From Acidimicrobiia bacterium (GTDB taxonomy: Bacteria > Actinomycetota > Acidimicrobiia > Spongiisociales > ZC4RG35): 7,131 nucleotides of DNA. Location: assembly GCA_025929005.1 (NCBI GenBank), contig JAICND010000074.1, positions 1-7,131 of the forward strand, given 5' to 3'. Positions 1 through 5,743 of this stretch are shown here, in pieces (the first letter of the stretch is position 1; every line of letters begins with the position of its first letter). The notes below the pieces were generated by a model. The model did no database searches. It was not told where the DNA came from and was given only the letters and a program-made list of their open reading frames with translations. Made by a program: the position numbers and the translations under genes.

Positions 1-601
1 CATTCAACCTCTCCGCGGATGCGACCGACACGACCACCTCACTCCCCCCGAGGACCACATCGGGCATCACTCCAGCCACCCGCAAGTTGACACCTTCGAT
101 CGTCAGCATCCCGCCCATCCCTACTCCTCGAACCCGGGCGGACGTCTCCGTGAGGAGTGCGCCATCTGATAGCCCCTCCAACCCGGCCTGCCACTCCACC
201 GGCACCACTTCGGCCATCGAGTCATCCACCGCCGCCACCTCGATGGGGACGTACATTCCCTGTTCGGTTTGGCCGACTAGCCCGCCTTTGGAGTTTGTTG
301 TGTCGGTGAGGGCTGCCAGGTCGGCATTGACCTGCGCCACCGCGGTCACACCGGCAAGCGATGCAACCTGCGCAGACAATCCCTCGGGTAGCCCGCCTGA
401 GGTCCAGACCAGCAGGAGACCGGTGGAGGAAGGGTCGGTGGAAGTGGGGAGCAAACTTGTTGAGACGGGAACAGTTGTCGTCGTTGTCGTCTCCGTCGTT
501 GTGGCCACGGGTGGGACTGTGAGTCCGGTCGTGAGAGCAGCGGCGGCACCGATCAGCAAGCCGACCAAAACCCCGAGACCAAACCGCAATGCACGTCTCA
601 C
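1..601 (-). CDS. Membrane-anchored protein with Thr-rich linker and FtsX/MacB-like outer domain (3' end off window)
   Basis: An open frame runs without a stop from a GTG at 601-599 to the left edge (200 codons visible), so the C-terminus is missing. The start is supported by a GGAG motif five bases upstream and by its GTGA overlap with the stop of the anti-sigma gene. Residues 2-6 are basic (RRALR) and about 7-27 are hydrophobic: an uncleaved anchor or signal peptide. Residues 33-60 are a low-complexity Thr/Ser/Pro linker, including TTTETTTTTT, typical of surface-exposed spacers in Gram-positive bacteria. From about residue 62 a globular domain begins. Its pattern (PxGLxxxxxxLxGVxAVAxV, then ALLTETSARxRGVGMGGxLTI, then VNLRVAGVMPDVVLGGSEVVVS) resembles the extracytoplasmic domain of MacB/FtsX-type permeases, though no permease helices are seen in the visible part. 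In some actinobacterial proteins I recall a similar domain preceding an M15 peptidase, but that is memory and cannot be tested here. Position suggests it is co-translated with the sigma/anti-sigma pair and acts outside the membrane with them. Confidence 0.8.
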   Translation of the reverse strand, partial: MRRALRFGLGVLVGLLIGAAAALTTGLTVPPVATTTETTTTTTVPVSTSLLPTSTDPSSTGLLLVWTSGGLPEGLSAQVASLAGVTAVAQVNADLAALTDTTNSKGGLVGQTEQGMYVPIEVAAVDDSMAEVVPVEWQAGLEGLSDGALLTETSARVRGVGMGGMLTIEGVNLRVAGVMPDVVLGGSEVVVSVASAERLN

Positions 602-2340
602 GGACGCTCCAGCGCATTGGCGATCTCGATCAACTCGGTCACCGAAAGCTGGCTACTCGCGACACTTATGACCACCCCGGCTTCGGCCCACTCGAGCAAA
701 CCTAGGCTCGGAGAGAATCGGCCCACCGTCCCGCGAACTGCCACCGCGCGGGCATCTGGGTCGAAGGGCGGCCGCAAGAAGCCCCCAGGCTGCTGCGTGA
801 TACGCGCAGCCCGGCTCCCGGAGCCGACCAGGTCGATCACCACGGCATCGCCGACCTTTTTGGTGATTGGCGCGGTGAATCCTGTCAGATCAGGGGCGAC
901 CACGAGGTCAACACCTTCGCTGTCTCCCGCGGTGCTCTCCGGCCAATCCGCCGGGACGGGCTGAGCCGCAACCAGCAACGATTCCGCTAGCGCCAGGAGC
1001 TCCTCGTAGCTGACCGAGCCCGAGAGGACGAGGTCCTGGTCGGCGGCATGGATGTAAATTGCCGAACCGTCGGCTGCGCGGTACCCCGTTCCACCAGGTA
1101 GCGCGATCGGGGTGACGACGCCTTCCAGGTTGCCGAATAGTCCGGGTCCCTGCCAGTCAGACGCCCTGTCCAGCCTGATCCAGGCCCGCCCGTCACTCCA
1201 CGCCCAAACATCGGAAGGAACTGCCCCTTCTAGGCGTCCGGCTGCCACTATCGGCATGGCTGGCGAGACCGGAGGGGCACCTATTGCGTCCGGTCGGTAA
1301 CCAGCGTCTACGGCGGCATCGCCCGCATCGACTTTGACTTCGATGGCGGGACCGCCCATGAACGCCACCTCGGTGTATGTGAGTTCGAGATACGGGCTTG
1401 AACTGGGATCTATGAATCCTCTGCGGGCAGCCCATACGGCTCGGTCATCACCTTGCACCGCCATGACCGCCATGCCTAGCGGCACCAGGTATTCGCGATC
1501 AAGCCACACATGGACGAGGTCGGTGTCGTGGATCTCACGCCAGTTGCCGAGGCCGAACAAAGCATCGAGTAACGGACGGGTTTGGCTTGCGATCAGCTGA
1601 ACGCCGATCGCCTCACGCCCGGCAATCACCCGGGCAGGTAGGGCGGGTGGGTTCGACGAGTTACGGAAAACGTCGACCGGCACCACCAGATCGAGGGGCG
1701 CCGGGGTGACGACTGAGAAGGGATCGCGACCCACCGTCAGCCTCCTGAAAGGATCGGCTCCTTCGCAACCGTCAAACGATGGACAAGGGAAGGGCCCGGC
1801 CGCCAGAGCCTCGTCCTCTTCGACGATGAGCATCGTCGAGTTCTCCAGCCATCCCGGGGGGCCCGAGGACTGGGTAAGAATCAATGACACCGACTCGGGC
1901 GACCGGAAGGCCAGTTCACCGTCATACATGCGAGTGACCCCCGGACGAATCCGCTCGATGACCTGGAAACTGCCAAACAACTCGGTGACGCCCGACTGGC
2001 CAGCCATCACCGACTCGGGCACCATGGCTGCCAGGGTGGGATTGGGACCGGTCCATCCACCTGTGACCAGCATCCCGATGACGAGACCCACCAGCGCCCC
2101 CGCCGCGGGCGCCAACCATCCTGCGGGGCGCCGGCGCGGGAGACGGGCCAGAATCCTCGGGGCTAGATCGGGGAGAGTCTCGGCGCTTTCGATTCGAACT
2201 GCTCGTCGTAGCCGCTCGATGTCGGCCAGGAACTGGCGGCAATCGGCACAGCCCTCCAGGTGCAGGTCGACACCGGGTGCAGCCTGACCATCGACCATCG
2301 CCGAGATCAAGGGGCGGACACGCTCACATCTCATCGGCAT
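598..2340 (-). CDS. Transmembrane zinc-finger anti-sigma factor with large RseB/LolA-like outer sensor region
   Basis: Likely holds the co-encoded ECF sigma factor inactive at the membrane until an envelope signal arrives. Residues 5-34 carry the ZAS/zf-HC2 zinc site: Cys5, His27, Cys31 and Cys34 (HLEGCADC). One membrane helix spans about residues 74-96. The outer part, about 97-580, starts with a stretch (116-335) that reads like RseB/MucB or LolA-type folds: GSFQVIERIRPG, a strand-rich segment, then DLVHVWLDREYLVPLGM, similar in style to the RseB 'dominant residue plus W-L-D' pattern. Two similar modules follow (about 378-458 and 513-577), each ending in S-x-S/L-x-x-E-L-hydrophobic-x-x-A. 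Most zinc-finger anti-sigmas are about 200-300 residues, so 580 is long. Beyond the zinc site only two cysteines exist, Cys186 and Cys192. The frame opens at ATG 2340, but the second ATG (2334-2332) has GAGG six bases upstream and may be the true start (578 aa). It overlaps the sigma gene by 17 or 11 bp, indicating translational coupling. The zinc domain and topology are well supported; the RseB-like assignment is inference. Confidence 0.88.
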   Translation of the reverse strand: MPMRCERVRPLISAMVDGQAAPGVDLHLEGCADCRQFLADIERLRRAVRIESAETLPDLAPRILARLPRRRPAGWLAPAAGALVGLVIGMLVTGGWTGPNPTLAAMVPESVMAGQSGVTELFGSFQVIERIRPGVTRMYDGELAFRSPESVSLILTQSSGPPGWLENSTMLIVEEDEALAAGPFPCPSFDGCEGADPFRRLTVGRDPFSVVTPAPLDLVVPVDVFRNSSNPPALPARVIAGREAIGVQLIASQTRPLLDALFGLGNWREIHDTDLVHVWLDREYLVPLGMAVMAVQGDDRAVWAARRGFIDPSSSPYLELTYTEVAFMGGPAIEVKVDAGDAAVDAGYRPDAIGAPPVSPAMPIVAAGRLEGAVPSDVWAWSDGRAWIRLDRASDWQGPGLFGNLEGVVTPIALPGGTGYRAADGSAIYIHAADQDLVLSGSVSYEELLALAESLLVAAQPVPADWPESTAGDSEGVDLVVAPDLTGFTAPITKKVGDAVVIDLVGSGSRAARITQQPGGFLRPPFDPDARAVAVRGTVGRFSPSLGLLEWAEAGVVISVASSQLSVTELIEIANALERP

Positions 2341-2860
2341 CCTCGATGTCCGCTCGCATCCAGGCGATCAGGTGCGATCTGGCGTGGAAGACACGGCTCT
2401 TGACCGTCCCCTCCGGAATCTTGAGGACACCTGCCACCTCGTGGTAACGCATCCCCATTACCTCGACCAATAGGAAAGCCTCTCTCAGTTTGGGCGAAAG
2501 CGTTGCGATGGCGGTCTCCAACTCGAGGCTCCGGTCGGGACCGCCGGCCGTGGACGTGAGGGGCGCCAGTCCCTCGGCCAGACGGCTTCGCCTGTTTCGA
2601 CTCCGGATTGCGTCGATACCGGCGTTGCGTGCCACCGAAAAGACCCAGGTGGAGAATTTCGAACGGAAATGAAACGTCCGCAGCTTGAGGAAGACCCGAA
2701 TAAAGGTTTCCTGAGTGACATCTTCGGCCAACGCGGGATCGCCGAGAAGATGCCGGAGGAATCTCCACACCTGCGCTTGATAGGCGCGTACCAACTCGGC
2801 GAAGGCCCCCTGGTCGCCGGCCGCGGCCCCCCTGATCAAGGCTGGTTCGGGTTCTTCCAT
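2324..2860 (-). CDS. ECF-type RNA polymerase sigma factor (sigma-70 family)
   Basis: Directs RNA polymerase to a stress regulon when released by its anti-sigma. The 178 residues match the usual length of ECF sigmas, which keep only regions 2 and 4. Region 2 covers about residues 16-88: GDQGAFAELVRAYQAQVWRF, then EDVTQETFIRVFLKL (core binding and -10 melting), then FSTWVFSVARNAGIDAIRSR. A variable linker follows (89-112). Region 4 is about 113-168: LSPKLREAFLLVEVMGMRYHEV, then the helix-turn-helix KIPEGTVKSRVFHARSHL that reads the -35 box. The ATG at 2860 is the only start candidate, as no in-frame ATG or GTG lies in the 66 bp upstream. The ribosome site is weak (GGCGGG seven bases before ATG). 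The gene ends inside the start of the anti-sigma gene, the classic sigma/anti-sigma arrangement, and an ECF-type promoter lies just upstream, so autoregulation is likely. The exact ECF group cannot be assigned by eye. Confidence 0.96.
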   Translation of the reverse strand: MEEPEPALIRGAAAGDQGAFAELVRAYQAQVWRFLRHLLGDPALAEDVTQETFIRVFLKLRTFHFRSKFSTWVFSVARNAGIDAIRSRNRRSRLAEGLAPLTSTAGGPDRSLELETAIATLSPKLREAFLLVEVMGMRYHEVAGVLKIPEGTVKSRVFHARSHLIAWMRADIEDADEM

Positions 2861-2903
2861 GGATTTTCCCGCCGATGTGCACTCCGTCTCTTGCTGCTGA
2901 TGT

Positions 2904-2928
2904 GACGGGTTCGGCGCCTGCTTGGTTC
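2904..2928 (-). promoter_or_regulatory. Candidate autoregulated ECF promoter of the sigma/anti-sigma operon
   Basis: On the minus strand the -35 element TGAACC (GAACC at 2928-2924) is followed by 16 bases and the -10 element CGTC (2907-2904). Written in the usual way this is GAAC-N18-GTC, close to the GGAAC-N17/19-GTT consensus of actinobacterial ECF sigmas and the AAC/CGTC pattern of ECF promoters generally. The first G of the -35 is replaced by T. Transcription would start near 2896-2898, giving a leader of about 35 bases before ATG 2860. The TGA that opens the -35 box is also the stop codon of the nitroreductase gene. Confidence 0.6.
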
Positions 2929-3571
2929 AGTCGAAACTAGGCGGGTGCGACCTCCAGCTCACCGGGTTGCCCCACCGATCTGCAAAAGTCACCTCCTCCA
3001 CGGGTTTGCGGGGGGCGACACCCCAGTTGCCAAGGGGGTAGCCGAAAGAGACCGAGGCGTTGAGGGTCCAGCCCTTGTCGAGGGGAACTTCGAGAATCGC
3101 CGCCGTCTCCTCAGAGCGAAAGAAGCCAAGAATGGTGGTCAGGCAACTGCCGATCCCTTTGCCCCGAGCGGCCAGCATCGCCGACCAAACCGCCGGATAA
3201 ATCGAGGCCCCTGAGGGATCGTTACGGGAGTATGCGAACAGCCACAGTGGGACCTGTTCAAAGTTCTCCGCCAACCATGCTGATGACCTCTGGACCGCTA
3301 ACGCAGACCGATCGCCGATGTCCTGGGCTCGAGCCCAGGCATCCTTGTAAACGGTCTCTTGGAGGATCGCGAAGGCTTCCCGGTAGACCGGAGCGAGCCG
3401 GCTGCGAACGTTGACGTCGGTGACGGTGAGAAATCTCCAGTTCTGGCTGTTGCCGCCAGACGGGGCTCGCACGGCGGCGTCAAGAATCCCGGCAACCTCG
3501 GCATCGGGAATCGGATCGGGGCGGACCCGGCGCATAGCCCTGGTCGTGTAGAGGGCACGGTCTAGTTCCAT
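2927..3571 (-). CDS. Nitroreductase-family FMN-dependent oxidoreductase
   Basis: A flavin enzyme that would transfer electrons from NAD(P)H through FMN to a nitro compound, quinone or other acceptor; the substrate is unknown. The 214 residues fit the family. FMN-binding signatures are visible: the N-terminal TTRAMRRVRPDPIPDAEV segment (residues 9-26, Arg11/Arg14/Arg15 for phosphate and ring contacts), APSGGNSQNWRF (36-47) and the C-terminal GYPLGNWGVAPRKPVEEV (177-194), where an Arg-Lys-Pro closes the cofactor site. A Gly-rich turn GKGIGSCLTTI (137-147) is also typical. No signal peptide or membrane segment is seen, so it is cytosolic. The ATG at 3571 lies eight bases after a -10-like TAGGCT, so the message may be nearly leaderless. 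It diverges from the ABC exporter across 62 bp and ends 66 bp before the sigma gene, whose promoter overlaps its stop. Whether it belongs to the same stress response is open. Confidence 0.92.
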   Translation of the reverse strand: MELDRALYTTRAMRRVRPDPIPDAEVAGILDAAVRAPSGGNSQNWRFLTVTDVNVRSRLAPVYREAFAILQETVYKDAWARAQDIGDRSALAVQRSSAWLAENFEQVPLWLFAYSRNDPSGASIYPAVWSAMLAARGKGIGSCLTTILGFFRSEETAAILEVPLDKGWTLNASVSFGYPLGNWGVAPRKPVEEVTFADRWGNPVSWRSHPPSFD

Positions 3572-3576
3572 TGCTC

Positions 3577-3618
3577 GCGAGCCTAAGTCGCCTCAGACCG
3601 ACCCGCCCAAGGGCTCGC
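3577..3618. repeat. 7-bp inverted repeat in the divergent promoter region
   Basis: GCGAGCC at 3577-3583 and its reverse complement GGCTCGC at 3612-3618 are separated by 28 bp. The left arm overlaps the 3' part of the nitroreductase -10 (TAGGCT) and lies inside a perfect 10-bp palindrome GCTCGCGAGC (3573-3582). The right arm directly abuts the exporter -10 (TATCTT). The layout would suit a shared operator for the two divergent genes, but seven bases is short for GC-rich DNA and the functional reading is inference. Confidence 0.4.
3580..3585 (-). promoter_or_regulatory. Putative -10 box (TAGGCT) of the nitroreductase gene
   Basis: TAGGCT on the minus strand fits the TAnnnT actinobacterial -10 pattern and ends eight bases before the ATG at 3571. 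Transcription would begin at or within a base or two of the start codon. No convincing -35 is seen; TTGGGC at 3610-3605 is a weak candidate at 19 bp spacing. A short motif like this can occur by chance. Confidence 0.4.
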
Positions 3619-3624
3619 TATCTT
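3619..3624 (+). promoter_or_regulatory. Putative -10 box (TATCTT) of the ABC exporter operon
   Basis: TATCTT fits TAnnnT and ends nine bases before the ATG at 3634, which would put the transcription start within about two or three bases of the start codon. No Shine-Dalgarno sequence of note precedes this ATG, which fits leaderless or near-leaderless expression. No clear -35 is visible. Confidence 0.45.
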
Positions 3625-3633
3625 GTCGGCCGG

Positions 3634-4521
3634 ATGCTTGAGATCGCGGGCCTCGCCAAGACATACGGTGAGGTTCTCGCCCTCGACGACTGCAGCCTTA
3701 CCGTGGCGCCCGGTCGCATGCTCGGCTTTCTCGGACCAAATGGCGCCGGCAAGACCACCGCCATGCGGGCTGTGTTCGGCCTGATAACACCTGATCGAGG
3801 CGCTGTCACCTGGCACGGTCGCCCCATAACCGATGACGATCGACTCCGCTTCGGCTACATGCCAGAAACTCGAGGGCTCTATCCCAAGATGAGAGCAGCT
3901 GACCAACTCACCTATCTGGGGGCCCTGCACGGACTCGACACGACAACCAGCCGCACGAGCGCCGGTCAGTGGTTGGAACGCCTGGGCCTGACGGAGAGAG
4001 CCAACGACCCCGTCGAGAAGCTGTCGCATGGCAACCAACAACGAGTCCAGTTGGCCGCTGCCCTCGTCCACTCACCCGAACTGCTCGTCCTGGACGAACC
4101 CTTTTCCGGTCTTGATCCGATCGGGGTCGAGACTATGGCGGGTGTGCTCAGAGAAAGGGCGGACGCGGGATCGGCGGTGCTCTTCTCGTCGCACCAGCTC
4201 GATCTTGTCGAGGATCTCTGCGAGGACGTGGCCATCATCAACAAGGGACGAGTTGTCATGTCGGGAAATGTGGATCAGATCAAGGATGCCTCGCCCGTCA
4301 GGCACCTCGAGATTGAGATCGCCGATGGCGGCGGTGAGGTCATTTCCAACCTCGACGGCGTGATCCGATCCGAGACCGTCGGGCGCCGTCATCAGCTCTT
4401 GATCGATGCCAAGGTCGATGTCCGGTCGGTCCTTCGGGATGCACTGGCCACTGGTCAGATCCGACGGTTCATCTACTCGACCCCGAGCCTTTCGGAAATC
4501 TTCCTGGAGGCGGTGTCATGA
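3634..4521 (+). CDS. ABC exporter ATP-binding protein (NatA-like, with C-terminal DUF4162-type domain)
   Basis: The ATPase that powers the permease encoded next. Numbered from ATG 3634 (295 aa): Walker A GPNGAGKTT at 34-42, a Q-loop region GYMPETRGLYPKM (74-86) in which Glu replaces the usual Gln, signature LSHGNQQRVQLAAAL (130-144), Walker B and D-loop LLVLDEPFSGLDP (150-162), and the switch His in LFSSHQLDLVED. The PE-RGLY and LS-x-GNQQ variants are normal for NatA-type ATPases. After about residue 220 comes a strand-rich tail, ending in YSTPSLSEIFLEAV, that matches the DUF4162 domain of drug, sodium or antibiotic exporters. The frame extends upstream to a TTG at 3571, but those 21 extra residues are Arg-rich and not ABC-like, and the TTG would collide with the nitroreductase start. 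The ATG at 3634 begins exactly where family similarity begins. The last four bases overlap the permease start. Substrate is unknown. Confidence 0.95.
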   Translation: MLEIAGLAKTYGEVLALDDCSLTVAPGRMLGFLGPNGAGKTTAMRAVFGLITPDRGAVTWHGRPITDDDRLRFGYMPETRGLYPKMRAADQLTYLGALHGLDTTTSRTSAGQWLERLGLTERANDPVEKLSHGNQQRVQLAAALVHSPELLVLDEPFSGLDPIGVETMAGVLRERADAGSAVLFSSHQLDLVEDLCEDVAIINKGRVVMSGNVDQIKDASPVRHLEIEIADGGGEVISNLDGVIRSETVGRRHQLLIDAKVDVRSVLRDALATGQIRRFIYSTPSLSEIFLEAVS

Positions 4522-5726
4522 CGGGCTGGCAGGGCCTGGCTCTGGTCGCTCGACGAGAGGTGCGAGAACGCGGGCGCAGCAAGTCGTTCCTGATATCGCT
4601 CGTGTTGACTGTCCTGGTGGTCGCGGGTGCGTTTGTGGTTCCCCAACTGCTGGGACGAGGACCCGATACCCATCGCATTGGCACCGTGGGTGATGGCAAT
4701 GAACCGGTGTTGAGGGCGGCTGAAGAATTGGCCGCGGCCGGCCTCGCCGAGGACGAAGAGCCCGATACCTTCCTCACCCTCCCCTATCCGACTCTTGCCT
4801 TGGCTCGGGCCGCTCTCGAAGCCGACGAGGTCGACCTGGTCATGGTCGACGGCGAAGAGATGATCCTCAAGTCGAGCGGCTTCTCTTCGCAGGGAGGCCC
4901 GGTCCAACTCTTCCAGAGAGCAGCGGGATCGGTCCGTCTGCAAGAACTCGTCGCCGAGAACGGCCAGGCAGTGGCCGACGTCGTCGCGATCCTCTCCTCG
5001 GAGCCGCTCCGAGTATCGACCCTCAGTGGCGAGGACCTGGAGGGCGACCTCCGCCCGCTTGTTGCCTATGTGGGTCTGATACTCATGTACATCGCCATCC
5101 TGGGTTACGGGACCTGGACCCTGACCGGAGTGACCGAAGAGAAGAACAACCGGGTCGTAGAGGTGCTCCTAGCGACGCTGCGGCCCTGGCAGCTGCTGGG
5201 TGGCAAGGTGCTTGGCATCGGAGTCTTGGGGATGCTCCAATTCCTTCTCACCTTGGCCGTGGCCTTCATCGTCGTGCGCCTCACGGGATTGCTCGAAATT
5301 CCTGACTTGCCTATTGCCACACTTGTCGTTCTCTTCGTCTGGTTTGTCCTCGGCTTCGCCGTGTATTCGGTTGGCTTCGGGGCGGCCGGCGCCCTCGCCA
5401 GTCGGCCGGAGGAGGCGCAGACTGTTTCGTTTCCACTCAGCACCGTGGCGGTGGTCGGCTTCTTCGTCAGCTTCCAGGTGCTCGACGATCCGATCTCCCC
5501 GGCTGCCCGTATCGCCTCGTTCTTCCCGTTCACAGCCCCTTATGTCGTGCCAATTCGCAACTCGCTCGACGGGATCGCCTGGTGGGAGCATGCCCTGGCC
5601 ATCGTGGTGATGATGGCGTCGATCGGCCTCATGGTCCGTGTAGCCGGCCGCATCTACCGCGGCGGCGTTCTGCGCTCAGGCGGGCGGGTCAAGATCCGCG
5701 AGGCCTGGCGTCAGAGCGACCTGTAA
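4518..5726 (+). CDS. ABC-2 type exporter permease (NatB/YhaP-like)
   Basis: The membrane half of the exporter. Its 402 residues show the NatB-type layout: a short cytosolic N-terminus with ALVARREVRERGRSKSF (8-24), a first helix (about 24-45), a large outer domain (about 46-178), then a cluster of helices at roughly 180-202, 230-254, 266-290, 303-322 and 357-376. Between the second and third helices is the characteristic cytosolic coupling segment GVTEEKNNRVVEVLLATLRP (204-223), where EEK-x-R/N-R-x-x-E-hydrophobic-L is the hallmark of this permease group. The start ATG overlaps the ATPase stop as ATGA, so translation of the two is coupled and equal stoichiometry is likely. Relatives export sodium ions, drugs or peptides, and the sequence does not decide which. 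A crotonase gene follows after 17 bp, with its own candidate -10. Confidence 0.94.
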   Translation: MTGWQGLALVARREVRERGRSKSFLISLVLTVLVVAGAFVVPQLLGRGPDTHRIGTVGDGNEPVLRAAEELAAAGLAEDEEPDTFLTLPYPTLALARAALEADEVDLVMVDGEEMILKSSGFSSQGGPVQLFQRAAGSVRLQELVAENGQAVADVVAILSSEPLRVSTLSGEDLEGDLRPLVAYVGLILMYIAILGYGTWTLTGVTEEKNNRVVEVLLATLRPWQLLGGKVLGIGVLGMLQFLLTLAVAFIVVRLTGLLEIPDLPIATLVVLFVWFVLGFAVYSVGFGAAGALASRPEEAQTVSFPLSTVAVVGFFVSFQVLDDPISPAARIASFFPFTAPYVVPIRNSLDGIAWWEHALAIVVMMASIGLMVRVAGRIYRGGVLRSGGRVKIREAWRQSDL

Positions 5727-5731
5727 GCCAA

Positions 5732-5737
5732 TAATCT
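5732..5737 (+). promoter_or_regulatory. Putative -10 box (TAATCT) giving a leaderless crotonase transcript
   Basis: TAATCT in the 17-bp gap after the permease stop is followed by exactly six bases and the ATG at 5744. This is the standard spacing for leaderless actinobacterial genes, where the first transcribed base is the A of the start codon. No ribosome-binding sequence lies in the gap. It suggests the gene can be transcribed separately from the exporter. No clear -35 is seen in the end of the permease gene. Confidence 0.5.
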
Positions 5738-5743
5738 CCGGAC

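Noticed and set aside
222..617. 131-codon minus-strand frame over the same region
   Set aside because: Arg/Cys/His-rich composition of an out-of-frame reading. The frame starting at GTG 601 is open to the edge and has an SD site and operon overlap.
87..671. 194-codon open frame on the plus strand
   Set aside because: It lies antisense to the third gene of the sigma operon and the end of the anti-sigma gene. Its product is a low-complexity Ser/Thr/Pro/Val string with no family features, while the minus-strand frame gives an anchor, linker and domain.
1706..2287. 193-codon plus-strand frame opposite the anti-sigma gene
   Set aside because: Antisense shadow of a well-supported gene, with no recognisable domain.
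3084..3107. GGAAC-N15-CGTC on the plus strand, resembling an ECF promoter
   Set aside because: It lies antisense inside the nitroreductase gene, has spacing two bases shorter than the sigma-gene promoter, and has no gene start just downstream. Probably chance.
3571..3633. Upstream TTG start extending the ABC ATPase by 21 residues
   Set aside because: The added residues are Arg-rich and unlike ABC N-termini, and the stretch contains the promoter region and the nitroreductase start codon.
3850..4080. Possible defective ABC ATPase (Glu for Gln in the Q-loop, LSHGNQQ instead of LSGGQ)
   Set aside because: Both variants are normal in NatA-type exporter ATPases, and Walker A, Walker B and the switch His are intact.
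5169..5591. 140-codon minus-strand frame opposite the permease
   Set aside because: Highly charged antisense reading typical of a GC-rich shadow frame; the permease on the other strand has clear helices and family motifs.
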